From contig CAXXSC010000008.1 in assembly GCA_963668435.2 (NCBI GenBank), positions 1-64,000 on the forward strand: DNA of 64,000 nt. The letters are read 5' to 3'. Both the position numbers and the translations under genes were made by a program. Positions 31,844-40,887 of the stretch are shown piece by piece (positions within the stretch are counted from its first letter, which is position 1; every line of letters starts with the position of its first letter). Source of the stretch: G963668435 sp963668435 (GTDB taxonomy: Bacteria; Latescibacterota; Latescibacteria; Latescibacterales; Latescibacteraceae). Below the pieces are notes generated by a model. It had not been told where the DNA came from, ran no database searches, and saw only the letters and a list, made by a program, of their open reading frames with translations.

Positions 31844-32485
31844 TTATTTCTTCATTTCTTTAATTCGTTTTTCATGATCACGTTTCAAGCGCATATCGTC
31901 ACGTACTTTGTCCTCCCGCTCATCATCCGACATGCCTTTATACTCCTCCTCACGTTTCTTCATATACTCTTCCTGACGTTCCCTGTCATACGGCTGATAA
32001 AAATCTTTCATCTTGAAATACGAGAGAAGATCGGGCAGAATAAGCACAACAAAAGCAAGAAGGACAACAACAATCGTGAGCGCGATTACCCAGTCAACTT
32101 TTGATTGTCTGTCGAACATCGGCGATGAAGACGAACTGTTCTTTTTCTTTACGCCCCGTTCGACATAACGAATCACAGCTTCTATATTGTTGTCTGCTGC
32201 CGCAGTTTTGACCTTTTCGTGGCTTTTTTTGTCCTTGACGACCAGCATCAGCTTGACGCCGTTTTCAATAATAGACTCCCATCGCCTTACATAGTCACCT
32301 TTCAGAAGTGAATCGTAATCCTCAATACAGACAGCCACAACCTCTTTTTTGCGGGTTATAAGCATATCTGGACGTGACCCTTTCCAATTGATAGGTATGT
32401 TATCAGCATCCGGCAGGATATTTGAACTTATCCGCCATCCACCGGAACGGAAACGATTGGAAAGGGCTTTTAGGAGATGCGACAT
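31844..32485 (-). CDS. Membrane protein with nuclease-like N-domain and charged coiled-coil tail (unknown function)
   Basis: The 213-residue protein is not recognised as a named family. Residues 1-110 read like a small alpha/beta domain with RPDMLITRKKEVVAVCIEDYD, reminiscent of the PD-(D/E)XK fold (RPD then acid ~15 residues later), followed by VKLMLVVKDKKSHEKVKTAA. One transmembrane segment (VDWVIALTIVVVLLAFVVLIL) follows at ~residues 130-152. The tail is very rich in Arg, Glu and Lys (for example REEEYKGMSDDEREDKVRD) and should be helical. A promoter with good boxes lies upstream. A nuclease role is only a suggestion, since the catalytic ExK is not clear. Confidence 0.6.
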   Translation of the reverse strand: MSHLLKALSNRFRSGGWRISSNILPDADNIPINWKGSRPDMLITRKKEVVAVCIEDYDSLLKGDYVRRWESIIENGVKLMLVVKDKKSHEKVKTAAADNNIEAVIRYVERGVKKKNSSSSSPMFDRQSKVDWVIALTIVVVLLAFVVLILPDLLSYFKMKDFYQPYDRERQEEYMKKREEEYKGMSDDEREDKVRDDMRLKRDHEKRIKEMKK

Positions 32486-32535
32486 TTAAACTCCGGAAAA
32501 CATATACAGGTCTTTTACTCTCAGGATGTTCAAGC

Positions 32536-32564
32536 AATATATACAGTAATAAGATTCTGTTCAA
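32536..32564 (-). promoter_or_regulatory. Promoter of the 31844-32485 gene
   Basis: On the minus strand TTGAAC (32559-32564) and TATATT (32536-32541) are spaced by 17 bases, about 50 bases before the start codon. Confidence 0.5.
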
Positions 32565-32631
32565 GAATTTTTATATCATACAGATTATGATATATTTTCA
32601 AGTCAGATTTCTCTGAAACATTCACGCCAAT

Positions 32632-33591
32632 TTATACCATCTCATCTTTAGCGTCACCTTCAGCAGGACGATGAAATTCTTTTCGTCCTGATAAAGTCAG
32701 GAAAGCGATTCCTCCGAAAAGCATAAGCAGCACCACATATATCAAGCGATCGAAACCAGCTGCGAGACCGGAAAGACCGGCGTCACCCCCAATGAGCGCG
32801 GCAGTCCACCCGCTTGCCACCTCGGCCACCCCAAGGCCGCCAGGAATAAATGTCGCTATCCTGAGGAAATTCCCGACACTCACAATAACGACAGCATCGA
32901 GAAAGCCTATATCAACAGATAGCATACTTATCGCAAGATAGAAACGAAGTGAACATGTCATAAAATACAGCGACTCAACCAGAAGCAGGGTCAGTATCAT
33001 TTTGTAATCAGTATAAATCTCACGCCACGCGGAAATCAGTTTATAAAGAATAAGCGGTTTTCCAGGAATCGGAACAGGAAGACGGGCAAGAACAATAAAA
33101 CCGGCACAGGCAGCAACAATAGCAACAAAAAGGAGTGGAATCACAGCTGGGGTTTCAGCACCAGAAACTATCGCAATCATTGAAGCGCACAGACCGACAA
33201 TGCCAGAAGACATAACCATGACCACGACATAGGTCATAACAAATGCACAATAGGCATGAAAGGAAATCCTGTATCTCCGGGAAATATAGTATCCAGCGCT
33301 GAATGTTCCAGCTTTTATAACGAGGTGATTTACAGCTTGCATGACAGTAAAAATATGCCAGGCAGCTGGAACGCTCAGGTCAGCACCGAGTTTTTTCATC
33401 TGGATTTTGAGTCTCAGCGATTCCCATAAGAGTGTAAGCAGGCCCAGAAAAACAAGAAGGGATAAATTGACAGCACTTATATTTATTTCTGATACGAAAC
33501 GGTCATAATTATGGATAACATACCATGTACCAAATGCAAGAATTGCACATAGAATCCCATAACGTGCCAGAGCTGTTAGATAACGTTTCAT
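32632..33591 (-). CDS. Lysylphosphatidylglycerol synthase TM-region/UPF0104 family membrane protein
   Basis: 319 residues with about eight hydrophobic segments and the family's C-terminal motif ATFIPGGLGVAEVASGWTAALI, plus MQAVNHLVIKAGTFSAGYY near the middle. This is the flippase-like transmembrane unit found in MprF and in stand-alone UPF0104/AglD-like proteins; no aminoacyl-transferase domain is attached. A role in moving lipid or lipid-linked sugar across the inner membrane is plausible. The neighbouring sugar dehydrogenase on the same strand, 80 bp upstream, fits glycan work but does not prove it. Confidence 0.8.
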   Translation of the reverse strand: MKRYLTALARYGILCAILAFGTWYVIHNYDRFVSEINISAVNLSLLVFLGLLTLLWESLRLKIQMKKLGADLSVPAAWHIFTVMQAVNHLVIKAGTFSAGYYISRRYRISFHAYCAFVMTYVVVMVMSSGIVGLCASMIAIVSGAETPAVIPLLFVAIVAACAGFIVLARLPVPIPGKPLILYKLISAWREIYTDYKMILTLLLVESLYFMTCSLRFYLAISMLSVDIGFLDAVVIVSVGNFLRIATFIPGGLGVAEVASGWTAALIGGDAGLSGLAAGFDRLIYVVLLMLFGGIAFLTLSGRKEFHRPAEGDAKDEMV

Positions 33592-33670
33592 GTAGAAATG
33601 CGATGTCCCGGTAATGGTCTTCTGATTAGACAGATTTATTAGTACGTAAAAAATCCTACTGGATAGAGTC

Positions 33671-34669
33671 TTATAAGCTAACTGGTCTATTTCCTTCCTT
33701 CAGAGACTGCATGGCCGCATCGAGAATACGTGTCACCATGAGACCGTTGTTGCCATCGCTCAAGGGTGTTTTCTTATTAATAATAGAATCGGCAAAATGC
33801 GCGCATTCACATTTCAACGGCTCATGCATTTCTATTTCGGGACTGTGCACGCTGCCATTTCTCAATGACAGGTATTCGGCATAGGAATCGTAATCCTTGT
33901 TGACATTGACACCTTTGTCATAGATACGTACTTTCTCCTGCGCCTCCATATCATCAAAAGAAGCCATCATTCCCGACCCGACAACTGTCAGTCGTCGCAC
34001 CTTATGAGGATCAAGCCAGCTGACATGCACATTTGCCATTTGACCGCCTTCAAATGTGATATTCATGAAAACAACATCCTCGATACCATCCTGAAGATAG
34101 CTTTGTCCTGACGCAGTTACGGATACAGGAGTTTTATCGATGAGGTATAGTGCAACAGATATGTCATGCGGTGCAAGTGACAGAAGAGCATTTTCATCCG
34201 TACGGACTTTTCCGAGATTGAGACGCTGGCTGTATAGATAGAGTACGTCTCCAAGCTGTCCGCTCGCGATAATTTCTTTCAGGGCATTCACGCATGGATG
34301 ATAGAGAAGCAGGTGGCCAACCATGAGCATCCTGTCCTGTTCACGTGCAAAAGCTACGAGCTCCTCGGCTTCAGCGACATCGAGAGTCAGTGGCTTTTCG
34401 ACAAAAACATGCTTTCCCGCCTTGAGCGCCGCCATCGCCACCTGATGATGTGAAACAGGGGGCGTTGCAATTGCCACAGCATCAACAGACTCATCCGATA
34501 GAACAAGATCATAATCATCTGTTCTTTCAGCATCATAAGAACTGTGGGAAGACAGAATTTCAGGACTTTTATCGACAATGTAACTTAATGTGGTTGCTTC
34601 GAGAGAATCAAATGTTCTGACCAGGTTTTTTCCCCAATAACCGGCACCAACGACGGCGACTTTAATCAT
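33671..34669 (-). CDS. Gfo/Idh/MocA-family oxidoreductase (nucleotide-sugar dehydrogenase-like)
   Basis: The Rossmann motif VAVVGAGYWGKNLVRTF and the family motif AGKHVFVEKPLTLD are intact, followed by LLLYHPCVNALKEII and LAPHDISVALYLI. The overall look is close to the WlbA/WbpB-like branch, which oxidises UDP-sugars at C3 for surface polysaccharide synthesis. The start at 34669 is chosen because GGAGG lies five bases upstream; the longer frame from 34735 adds 22 unlikely residues. It lies between a hemolysin-family gene and the UPF0104 gene on the same strand. Confidence 0.87.
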   Translation of the reverse strand: MIKVAVVGAGYWGKNLVRTFDSLEATTLSYIVDKSPEILSSHSSYDAERTDDYDLVLSDESVDAVAIATPPVSHHQVAMAALKAGKHVFVEKPLTLDVAEAEELVAFAREQDRMLMVGHLLLYHPCVNALKEIIASGQLGDVLYLYSQRLNLGKVRTDENALLSLAPHDISVALYLIDKTPVSVTASGQSYLQDGIEDVVFMNITFEGGQMANVHVSWLDPHKVRRLTVVGSGMMASFDDMEAQEKVRIYDKGVNVNKDYDSYAEYLSLRNGSVHSPEIEMHEPLKCECAHFADSIINKKTPLSDGNNGLMVTRILDAAMQSLKEGNRPVSL

Positions 34670-34765
34670 CAAGACCTCCAGAAGATATTGCAGGTAGAAT
34701 TTTTCGAAAGCATATACGACAGGATGCAAGGCCATCGGGTATGACGGCCTGTCAGGACAGTTGAG

Positions 34766-36049
34766 CTATTCCTCGACGTCTTCATCCTTCATCAATGGCT
34801 CTTTGAGGGTAACCAGCACTTTCGATATGCGATTTCCGACAATTTTCTTAACAGTAAAAGTAATTTCTTCCCAGAGGAATTCTTCACCTCCTTTGGGAAT
34901 CACCCCAAGCTGTGTATAGACAAAACCGCCAAGTGTATCGAAATCCTCGCTGGGAATATCGGTATGAATAATATCATTGACATCATCAATATCAAGACCG
35001 GCATCGATCACAACAGTTGTGTCGCCAACCCACACAAAATTTCGTTCTTCATTGTCGTATTCATCACTGATCTCACCGACAATTTCCTCGAGCAGATCCT
35101 CAAGAGCGACAATACCTGCGGTTCCGCCGTATTCGTCAACAACGACAGCGATATGGACTTTGTTCGCCTTAAAATCGGCAAGCATGTCAGGTATGATTTT
35201 CGTCTCATGGACAAAGAATGCCTCACGCATGATATCGGTAAGAGCAAAAGTCGCGGCATCGGAATCCGCTATGCGGATCAGGAGATCTTTTGCATACACA
35301 ACACCGAGAATATTGTCGATCCGCTCCTCATAAACAGGAATACGGGAATGTCCATGTTCTTTAAATATTTTGATAGCCTCATCAACGGGTGTGCCTTTCT
35401 CAACCGCGACCATATCAATCCTCGGGACCATTACCTCTCGGACCGTCGTATCGAAAAAGTCGAGAACATCCTGAATCATTTCGCTTTCACCGTCCTCAAT
35501 AACACCCGCCTCGTTCTCTGATTTCACAAACTCGATAAGCGCATCCTCCTTTGCTGCAAGGACTTGATCCTCCTTGATAAAGACAGCATGAATCATAGAT
35601 AGCAAAAGAGTCAGTGGATACAGAATCACAAAAAAGAACGCGAGAAACCAGGCAAATCTTGGTACAATGTCCTCATATTCGCCGAGAGAGACAAGACGCG
35701 CCAGAATATTTTCAGTGAAGGTGAAAATGAGAGCGGCTGTTATCAATACAATGCAATAGATCAGAATGCATTGATCAGGTTTTCCGTCTGCAAGATAAAC
35801 CGCAAATAGTGCGGCAGAAACGGCACCGGACAAAAGAGAGAACACACGGCCACTGACAAGCATATGCTGAAAGCGGTTCTTATTACGGATAATTCTGTAG
35901 AGCTGTGATGCTCCGCGCACCTTATTTTCAATAAGCTTTTGCAGTGAATCGCGTGAGATCGACCAGATCGACAATATTGCCGCGGAAAACAGCAGCGACG
36001 AAAGAGCTGAAACAATAAATATGGTAATGTAATATATGGATACTGGCAT
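34766..36049 (-). CDS. Hemolysin/CNNM-family protein (DUF21-CBS-CBS-CorC_HlyC)
   Basis: The 427-residue protein has a DUF21 membrane domain of about four helices (residues 1-175), two CBS repeats (~205-330; EVMVPRIDMVAVEKGTP, GHSRIPVYEERIDNILGVVYAKDL) and a C-terminal CorC/HlyC domain (~345-425; DTLGGFVYTQLGVIPKGGEEF). Such proteins are usually linked to Mg2+ or Co2+ efflux; the name hemolysin is historical. The start lies one base after the ybeY stop, so the gene is tightly coupled to the phoH-yqfF-ybeY block, a conserved neighbourhood in many bacteria. Confidence 0.9.
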   Translation of the reverse strand: MPVSIYYITIFIVSALSSLLFSAAILSIWSISRDSLQKLIENKVRGASQLYRIIRNKNRFQHMLVSGRVFSLLSGAVSAALFAVYLADGKPDQCILIYCIVLITAALIFTFTENILARLVSLGEYEDIVPRFAWFLAFFFVILYPLTLLLSMIHAVFIKEDQVLAAKEDALIEFVKSENEAGVIEDGESEMIQDVLDFFDTTVREVMVPRIDMVAVEKGTPVDEAIKIFKEHGHSRIPVYEERIDNILGVVYAKDLLIRIADSDAATFALTDIMREAFFVHETKIIPDMLADFKANKVHIAVVVDEYGGTAGIVALEDLLEEIVGEISDEYDNEERNFVWVGDTTVVIDAGLDIDDVNDIIHTDIPSEDFDTLGGFVYTQLGVIPKGGEEFLWEEITFTVKKIVGNRISKVLVTLKEPLMKDEDVEE

Positions 36050-36050
36050 T

Positions 36051-36491
36051 TCAGGCGCCCTTCCCGAAATACGCCGACACGAGAGTATCCGTAACGTTCA
36101 TCATGTCCCTATAATCTTCGTCTGTATTGTGAGTCATGCCAGAGATGTGAAGCAGACCGTGCACAACAAGGCGTAAAAGCTCTTCCTGCAATTGAACTCT
36201 ATACTCTGTCGCCTGTTGTTCAGCTTTCAATGGAGACACATATATTTCGCCATCGAGAAATTCCGCGGGATCATCAGAAAGAATGAAAGTGAGAACATCA
36301 GTAAGCCCCTCACCCTTTTTATAATTCTCATTGAGTTCGATCATGCGAACATCATCAATAAACACAATGTTTATCTCACCGATTTTCCTGTCGCGTTCAG
36401 CGAGGAGTTTCGAAGCGAATGAAGCCAAATCGCTCTCATCGAGAGGATTATCGAAATCACCTGCATCATTTATTACTTCAACTGTTACCAT
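36051..36491 (-). CDS. ybeY: Endoribonuclease/rRNA maturation factor YbeY
   Basis: 146 residues with the zinc-binding HxxxHxxxxxH motif in VVHGLLHISGMTHNTDEDY and the preceding GLTDVLTFILSDD segment. YbeY trims 16S rRNA 3' ends and helps in ribosome quality control. AGGA lies about eight bases before the ATG. It sits between yqfF and the hemolysin-family gene on the minus strand. Confidence 0.95.
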   Translation of the reverse strand: MVTVEVINDAGDFDNPLDESDLASFASKLLAERDRKIGEINIVFIDDVRMIELNENYKKGEGLTDVLTFILSDDPAEFLDGEIYVSPLKAEQQATEYRVQLQEELLRLVVHGLLHISGMTHNTDEDYRDMMNVTDTLVSAYFGKGA

Positions 36492-36510
36492 TTTTATATC
36501 CTGTAATTAA

Positions 36511-38868
36511 CTATGCTTTCGTTTCTTTTGATTTTTCATCTTTACTATTTGAAGAAGAAGCTTTCTGATCCTGACTATTCAGTATGTCATGATGTCCGCC
36601 AACATTTTCTTTTGTCACCTTCTGCCATGGATAAGCGATTCTTCCATGATGGGAGCCGACTAGTACCGGCAGGAAACTTTCCTCGATGTTATGAAGATCT
36701 CTCAGCGTAAGGTCGCACTCATCAAGCTCCCCCTCGAGAAAACGTTTCTGAATAATTGTGCCGATGAGAGATTTCAAGCGACTGGGCGATTTATCAGCCA
36801 AAGAACGGCTTGCGGCCTCGACAAGGTCGGCGAGCATGACAATGCCAGCTTCACGCGTTTGAGGCTTCGGGCCCGGATATCTGAATGCGGATTCATCTAC
36901 CGGCTCGCCTTCATTCTGGCTCTCGGCTTTATGATAGATCGAGGCCATAAGGCTTGTACCATGATGCTGCTTAATGATATCCAGAATTGCCTGCGGGAGA
37001 CCATATTTGAGTCCGAGTTCATACCCCTCCTTGACATGGGAAGCCAAAACAAGGGCGCTCATATGAGGTGATAGACGGTCATGCGGATTTTTACCACCCA
37101 TCTGATTCTCAATGAAATACTCAGGTATCACAGATTTTCCGATATCATGATAGTAAGAGCCAACCCTGGCAAGAAGCGGATTGGCGCCGATTTTTTCCGC
37201 AGCAGCTTCTGCAAGTGCCCCAACCATAAGGACTGAGGAAAATGTACCGGGTGCTTTCACTGCGGTATCACGCAAGAGGAGGTTGTTGAGATCGCTCAAC
37301 TCCAAAAGAGTTATATCTGTCACAATCTTAAAAGAACTTTCCAGGACTGGCAAAAGACCTATGGCAAGAATCGGACAGAAAAAGCCGTTAACAGCCGCGA
37401 CAAATATATATTTGCCAGTATCGGTTAAAGGCATGACCGAAAACCAGTCGTGTGTGGCTAAAACAGAAATAGCCAAGACAATAGGCGTCAATGCCATCGA
37501 ACGATAGAATTCTTTTCGATGCCTGACTCTTCCGACAGACAGCGCACCGGCCCCTGAACCAACACAATAGACAATACCAAGCCTTACACCTGTTTCCGGA
37601 AAGAGAAGGGAAATGAAAAGTGCAAGTCCGAACGAGATCAACATGCCCATCTCGGCATCAAAGAGGACCGTTACGAGAATACTTGCCATTGCCGCAGGGA
37701 TCATAAAACCAAAAACGCCACTGCTCCAGGACGCGAAATACGCAACAGTCATGGGCAGTGCGACAATAATTACCAGAAGCAAAAGACGGTTGAAGGATGA
37801 GAATATCTTTTTTCGGTAAAGGGCAAGATAACTTCCGAGAACTGCAAGAAGGCATATCGATATGAATATTTTACCGGTGGCATCAGCATAATGCTTTCTG
37901 CGGTTCTCTTCGAATGTCTGAGATTCGAGTGCATTACGATATGCCTCAAGCGCGGTAATCTGCGCTTCAGATACCGGCACATTAGCTTCAATAATCCGTT
38001 CGTTCTTCTTATATGAAGCAGCATTTACAGGTACAGCAACCATAGCCTGCTGTTTAAGTTCACCGCTGATCCGGGCATTATAGGCCAGATTGGGACGGAT
38101 GAATTTCGTTACGAATGAAGTGACAACTTTCATATTACGTGAAGGCAGCCGTTTTCCGATATTTTGATCAAGGAATGTACGAAGTGAGTCACCTGCACTC
38201 GCAACATCCAGAATCCCTGAAACGGGGACAGTCTGCTGCGGCCCCATGCTTTCAAGCATAATCATGTCTTTAACATCATGATAATGGAGATCATCCATGC
38301 GAGAGACAATATAATAAGAATAGAGCTTATTGATGCCTTCGAGAAGGTAACCGTGTAAAGAATCGGCATAATTTGTGTTTCGATATCGAAGACTGCTGCG
38401 GAAAGACTCGATCTCCTTGAAGCTAACGGAAAAAGAGAATTTCGATTCAACCGCAGTTTTCAGGGAATCAGAAGCATTCTTGGCAGGAAAAGAATTCATA
38501 ACCGAGAAGAGTGAGTCTATCTCCGCGCTCATTAAAAGTAGCGGTTCGCGTTCTGGGCTGAAAACAGGAATGACGTTTGCTGCGGCCTGACGTCGTTCTT
38601 CATCGAGTTGCGAGGGTGTTTTAGGAACCTGAAAATCAATGATTGCGATTTCTCGGCGCGGTGAAATATCACCTGCTGCCAAAACAGGCGGTTCATACGA
38701 GTTAAGACCGGCGCGCTTTATTGTCGACCCCAGAAACATAGCCGCGACAGCTACAATTATGGCAATCGAAAGAAGTACCCGAGGCATCGCCGCAGTAACA
38801 GTTTTTTTATTAACGCTAACCAGCGGTTTCTGCTTTTTCGAGGATTTAAATCTATGAAAAACGCTCAC
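36511..38868 (-). CDS. 7TM-HD family phosphohydrolase (YqfF/PgpH-like)
   Basis: The 785-residue protein has one N-terminal helix (~residues 30-48), a large extracytoplasmic 7TMR-HDED domain (~60-330) and a block of about seven membrane helices (~335-520). A cytoplasmic HD domain follows, with SYYHDIGKSVIPEYFIENQ and the downstream HH and D ligands (KQHHGTSLM, VMLADLVEAASR). Listeria PgpH of this family hydrolyses c-di-AMP, so this is the likely activity if the organism makes that nucleotide. The start is a GTG (38866-38868) with GGGAG about nine bases upstream. A low-complexity Ser/Lys tail ends the protein. It lies directly after phoH. Confidence 0.9.
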   Translation of the reverse strand: MSVFHRFKSSKKQKPLVSVNKKTVTAAMPRVLLSIAIIVAVAAMFLGSTIKRAGLNSYEPPVLAAGDISPRREIAIIDFQVPKTPSQLDEERRQAAANVIPVFSPEREPLLLMSAEIDSLFSVMNSFPAKNASDSLKTAVESKFSFSVSFKEIESFRSSLRYRNTNYADSLHGYLLEGINKLYSYYIVSRMDDLHYHDVKDMIMLESMGPQQTVPVSGILDVASAGDSLRTFLDQNIGKRLPSRNMKVVTSFVTKFIRPNLAYNARISGELKQQAMVAVPVNAASYKKNERIIEANVPVSEAQITALEAYRNALESQTFEENRRKHYADATGKIFISICLLAVLGSYLALYRKKIFSSFNRLLLLVIIVALPMTVAYFASWSSGVFGFMIPAAMASILVTVLFDAEMGMLISFGLALFISLLFPETGVRLGIVYCVGSGAGALSVGRVRHRKEFYRSMALTPIVLAISVLATHDWFSVMPLTDTGKYIFVAAVNGFFCPILAIGLLPVLESSFKIVTDITLLELSDLNNLLLRDTAVKAPGTFSSVLMVGALAEAAAEKIGANPLLARVGSYYHDIGKSVIPEYFIENQMGGKNPHDRLSPHMSALVLASHVKEGYELGLKYGLPQAILDIIKQHHGTSLMASIYHKAESQNEGEPVDESAFRYPGPKPQTREAGIVMLADLVEAASRSLADKSPSRLKSLIGTIIQKRFLEGELDECDLTLRDLHNIEESFLPVLVGSHHGRIAYPWQKVTKENVGGHHDILNSQDQKASSSNSKDEKSKETKA

Positions 38869-38894
38869 GGCTCATTCTCCCAGTACTGCCAGGC

Positions 38895-39902
38895 TCAGTT
38901 TTCAGATCCATCTTCATGAATCTGGTAAGCGTTGATAATATCCTGCACAAGACGGTGGCGGACAACATCACGACTGGTCAGTTTCACGAAAGAAACACCT
39001 TCTACTCTGGACAAAATTCTCTCAATTTCAACAAGTCCGGGCTTTTCACTTTTTGGAAGATCAACCTGAGTTGCATCTCCGGTAATAACCATTTTCGATC
39101 CGAAACCCAGGCGAGTCAGAATCATTTTCATTTGACGTGAAGTCGTATTCTGTGCCTCGTCGAGAATAACAAAGGCATTAGCAAGTGTTCTACCTCGCAT
39201 ATAGGCCAATGGTGCGACCTCTACAATACCTCGCTGCTGTAATTTCTCGAGTTTTTCAGGTCCAAGCGTGTCAAAAAGGGCATCGTAGAGTGGCCGGAAA
39301 TAAGGCTCCACTTTATCCTTGAGATCTCCTGGCAGAAAACCGAGACTCTCCCCTGCCTCAACAGCCGGGCGGCATAGAATGATCTTCTGAACCGAACGGG
39401 ACTGAAGTGCCGAAACGGCAAGTGCAACGGCAAGATAGGTTTTTCCTGTTCCGGCAGGTCCAATCGAAAAAACAACCTCATTCTCCATGATCGCCTTGAG
39501 ATATAGGCACTGGCCCAGCGACCGCGGTTTGATCTGCTTGCCTTTTGAGTTGAGAACAACAGTATTCAGTGAGATAGACGTGCCTGAGCCGCCGTTCTCA
39601 AGATACTCGAGAGCACCGGATAATGTGTGTTCGTCGAGATGAACGCCCGACGAAATGAGAGCATCCATTTCTCCGAGGATTTTCGCCGCACGTTTTGCGG
39701 ACTGTTTATCGCCGATAATTTTTATTCCGCCATCACGGCAGAGTATCGATACTCCATACCGTTCTTCAATAGCGTGGATATTCTGGTCTCCACTGCCGAA
39801 GATATCCTGATAATCAGATTCCGATGGATATACTATTTCAAATTCTTCCGTCTCCAAACTGAACGCCTTGCCCTCCGAAAAAATGTCGTAGTTCACTGCC
39901 AA
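38895..39902 (-). CDS. PhoH-family ATPase (PhoL-type)
   Basis: The 335-residue protein has a KH-like N-terminal part (residues ~20-110) and a PhoH ATPase domain with Walker A in SIGPAGTGKTYLAVALAV, Walker B in FVILDEAQNTT, and MILTRLGFGSKMVITGDATQ with TSRDVVRH at the end. PhoH/PhoL proteins are linked to RNA metabolism with YbeY. The best visible initiation is a TTG at 39900-39902 or a GTG two codons later; no ATG is available. A terminator-like hairpin lies only 27 bp upstream of this start, between it and the nearest promoter, so expression may depend on read-through. Confidence 0.92.
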   Translation of the reverse strand: MAVNYDIFSEGKAFSLETEEFEIVYPSESDYQDIFGSGDQNIHAIEERYGVSILCRDGGIKIIGDKQSAKRAAKILGEMDALISSGVHLDEHTLSGALEYLENGGSGTSISLNTVVLNSKGKQIKPRSLGQCLYLKAIMENEVVFSIGPAGTGKTYLAVALAVSALQSRSVQKIILCRPAVEAGESLGFLPGDLKDKVEPYFRPLYDALFDTLGPEKLEKLQQRGIVEVAPLAYMRGRTLANAFVILDEAQNTTSRQMKMILTRLGFGSKMVITGDATQVDLPKSEKPGLVEIERILSRVEGVSFVKLTSRDVVRHRLVQDIINAYQIHEDGSEN

Positions 39903-39928
39903 ACCAATTGTATACAGCCCACAAGAAA

Positions 39929-39972
39929 GAAAAAACTCCCAGCAGCGACGATGTCAAAAACGCCGGGAGTTT
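39929..39972 (-). terminator. Terminator hairpin in the phoH leader
   Basis: On the minus strand AAACTCCC (39965-39972) pairs with GGGAGTTT (39933-39940) around a 24-base loop in which GCG/CGC can pair further. A TTTTTTCTTT run follows. It sits between the promoter at 40057-40085 and the phoH start at 39902, so it either ends a short leader RNA or acts as an attenuator. Confidence 0.7.
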
Positions 39973-40056
39973 AAAAAAAGAAGTTTGGCCATTTACTCAA
40001 AGCCATAATAATCAGTGTATTATTGATACTAAATAAATGCTCTTCCATATTGTATA

Positions 40057-40085
40057 TACATAGCTGTTTTTTCATGTTTTGTCAA
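40057..40085 (-). promoter_or_regulatory. Promoter upstream of phoH
   Basis: On the minus strand TTGACA (40080-40085, perfect) and TATGTA (40057-40062) are spaced by 17 bases. The start of transcription should be near 40050, followed by an ~80-base leader before the hairpin at 39929-39972. A 25-codon frame (39971-40048) in this leader ends with three Phe codons just before the hairpin. Confidence 0.6.
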
Positions 40086-40123
40086 GAAAAAACAATCCTA
40101 AACACAGTTCATTAACATAAATT

Positions 40124-40157
40124 ACAGCAGGATTGTCCAACTGGATAATCCTGCTGT
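40124..40157 (-). terminator. 16-bp hairpin, likely terminator of the ferritin-like gene
   Basis: ACAGCAGGATTGTCCA pairs with TGGATAATCCTGCTGT over sixteen positions with one G-U. It lies about 70 bp beyond the stop of the ferritin-like gene and upstream of the phoH promoter. The following T-run is weak (AATTTATGTT). With the two features above it accounts for the 327-bp gap 39903-40229. Confidence 0.55.
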
Positions 40158-40229
40158 CATCTGTATCATTTATAAATTTGACCAAATCCGGCCCGAAGCC
40201 AGTCATCACGCATGTGATTAAGTCAAACT

Positions 40230-40766
40230 TTATTCGCCCTCGCTAAGCACAAATCCCGCGGGAGGAATTCCTGTTGCCGACGAGGTTCCTGCTATACGGG
40301 CAAGATAAGCAGCGTCAAGTTTTTCGATATGATCAGCAATATTGTCAAAATAATTCATGTGAAGCTGTTCTTCGTCAATGATCTGCTCGAAAATTTTGGC
40401 ACTTGTGCTGTCACCGTTATCATTACAGACTATAAGAAACTCGTTATACTGGTCTATCGTGGTATCCTCAAGTCCGCTATCAAAACCAAAGATAACCTCG
40501 ACCTCCTGCCCTTTGACAGCCTTACCGGCAGGATCAGTGACAGGTTCACCACCAAGCTCCTTGACACGTTCTGCAAAAGCTTCGGCATGACGCATTTCAT
40601 CAATGGCAATAAGCTTGATCTTCCCGGCAAGCTCGCCGAAGTCCATATCATCTAGATTATAATGCTGGTTCATGTACTGAGTGATAGCCTGAAGTTCCAT
40701 GGCCCTTGCGGTATTCAAGACTTCGATGACATTTTCTTTTTTCTTCTGCCGTGACAATTGTGCCAT
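40230..40766 (-). CDS. Ferritin-like (bacterioferritin/Dps-type) diiron protein
   Basis: The 178-residue four-helix protein has the paired diiron ligands of ferritin-like proteins: Glu in ARAMELQAITQYMNQH, ExxH in IDEMRHAEAFAERV, Glu in QYNEFLIVCND, and ExxH in DEEQLHMNYFDNI. It is cytoplasmic and probably stores iron or detoxifies peroxide. The start at 40766 (MAQLSRQKKKE) follows AAAGGA by about eight bases; the longer frame adds ten residues with no site. A C-terminal extension of ~20 residues (SSATGIPPAGFVLSEGE) is outside the core. The insertion sequence lies about 120 bp upstream of its start and may have cut its upstream region. Confidence 0.88.
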   Translation of the reverse strand: MAQLSRQKKKENVIEVLNTARAMELQAITQYMNQHYNLDDMDFGELAGKIKLIAIDEMRHAEAFAERVKELGGEPVTDPAGKAVKGQEVEVIFGFDSGLEDTTIDQYNEFLIVCNDNGDSTSAKIFEQIIDEEQLHMNYFDNIADHIEKLDAAYLARIAGTSSATGIPPAGFVLSEGE

Positions 40767-40887
40767 TTTCCGATCCTTTGTTTTAAGGTGGAGCAATTGA
40801 ACGAACAGTTAAATGATGCTCATAAATAATCTATCACATACTGATATCACACATCACAAAAACAACTTATCACTTATCACTCGAACC

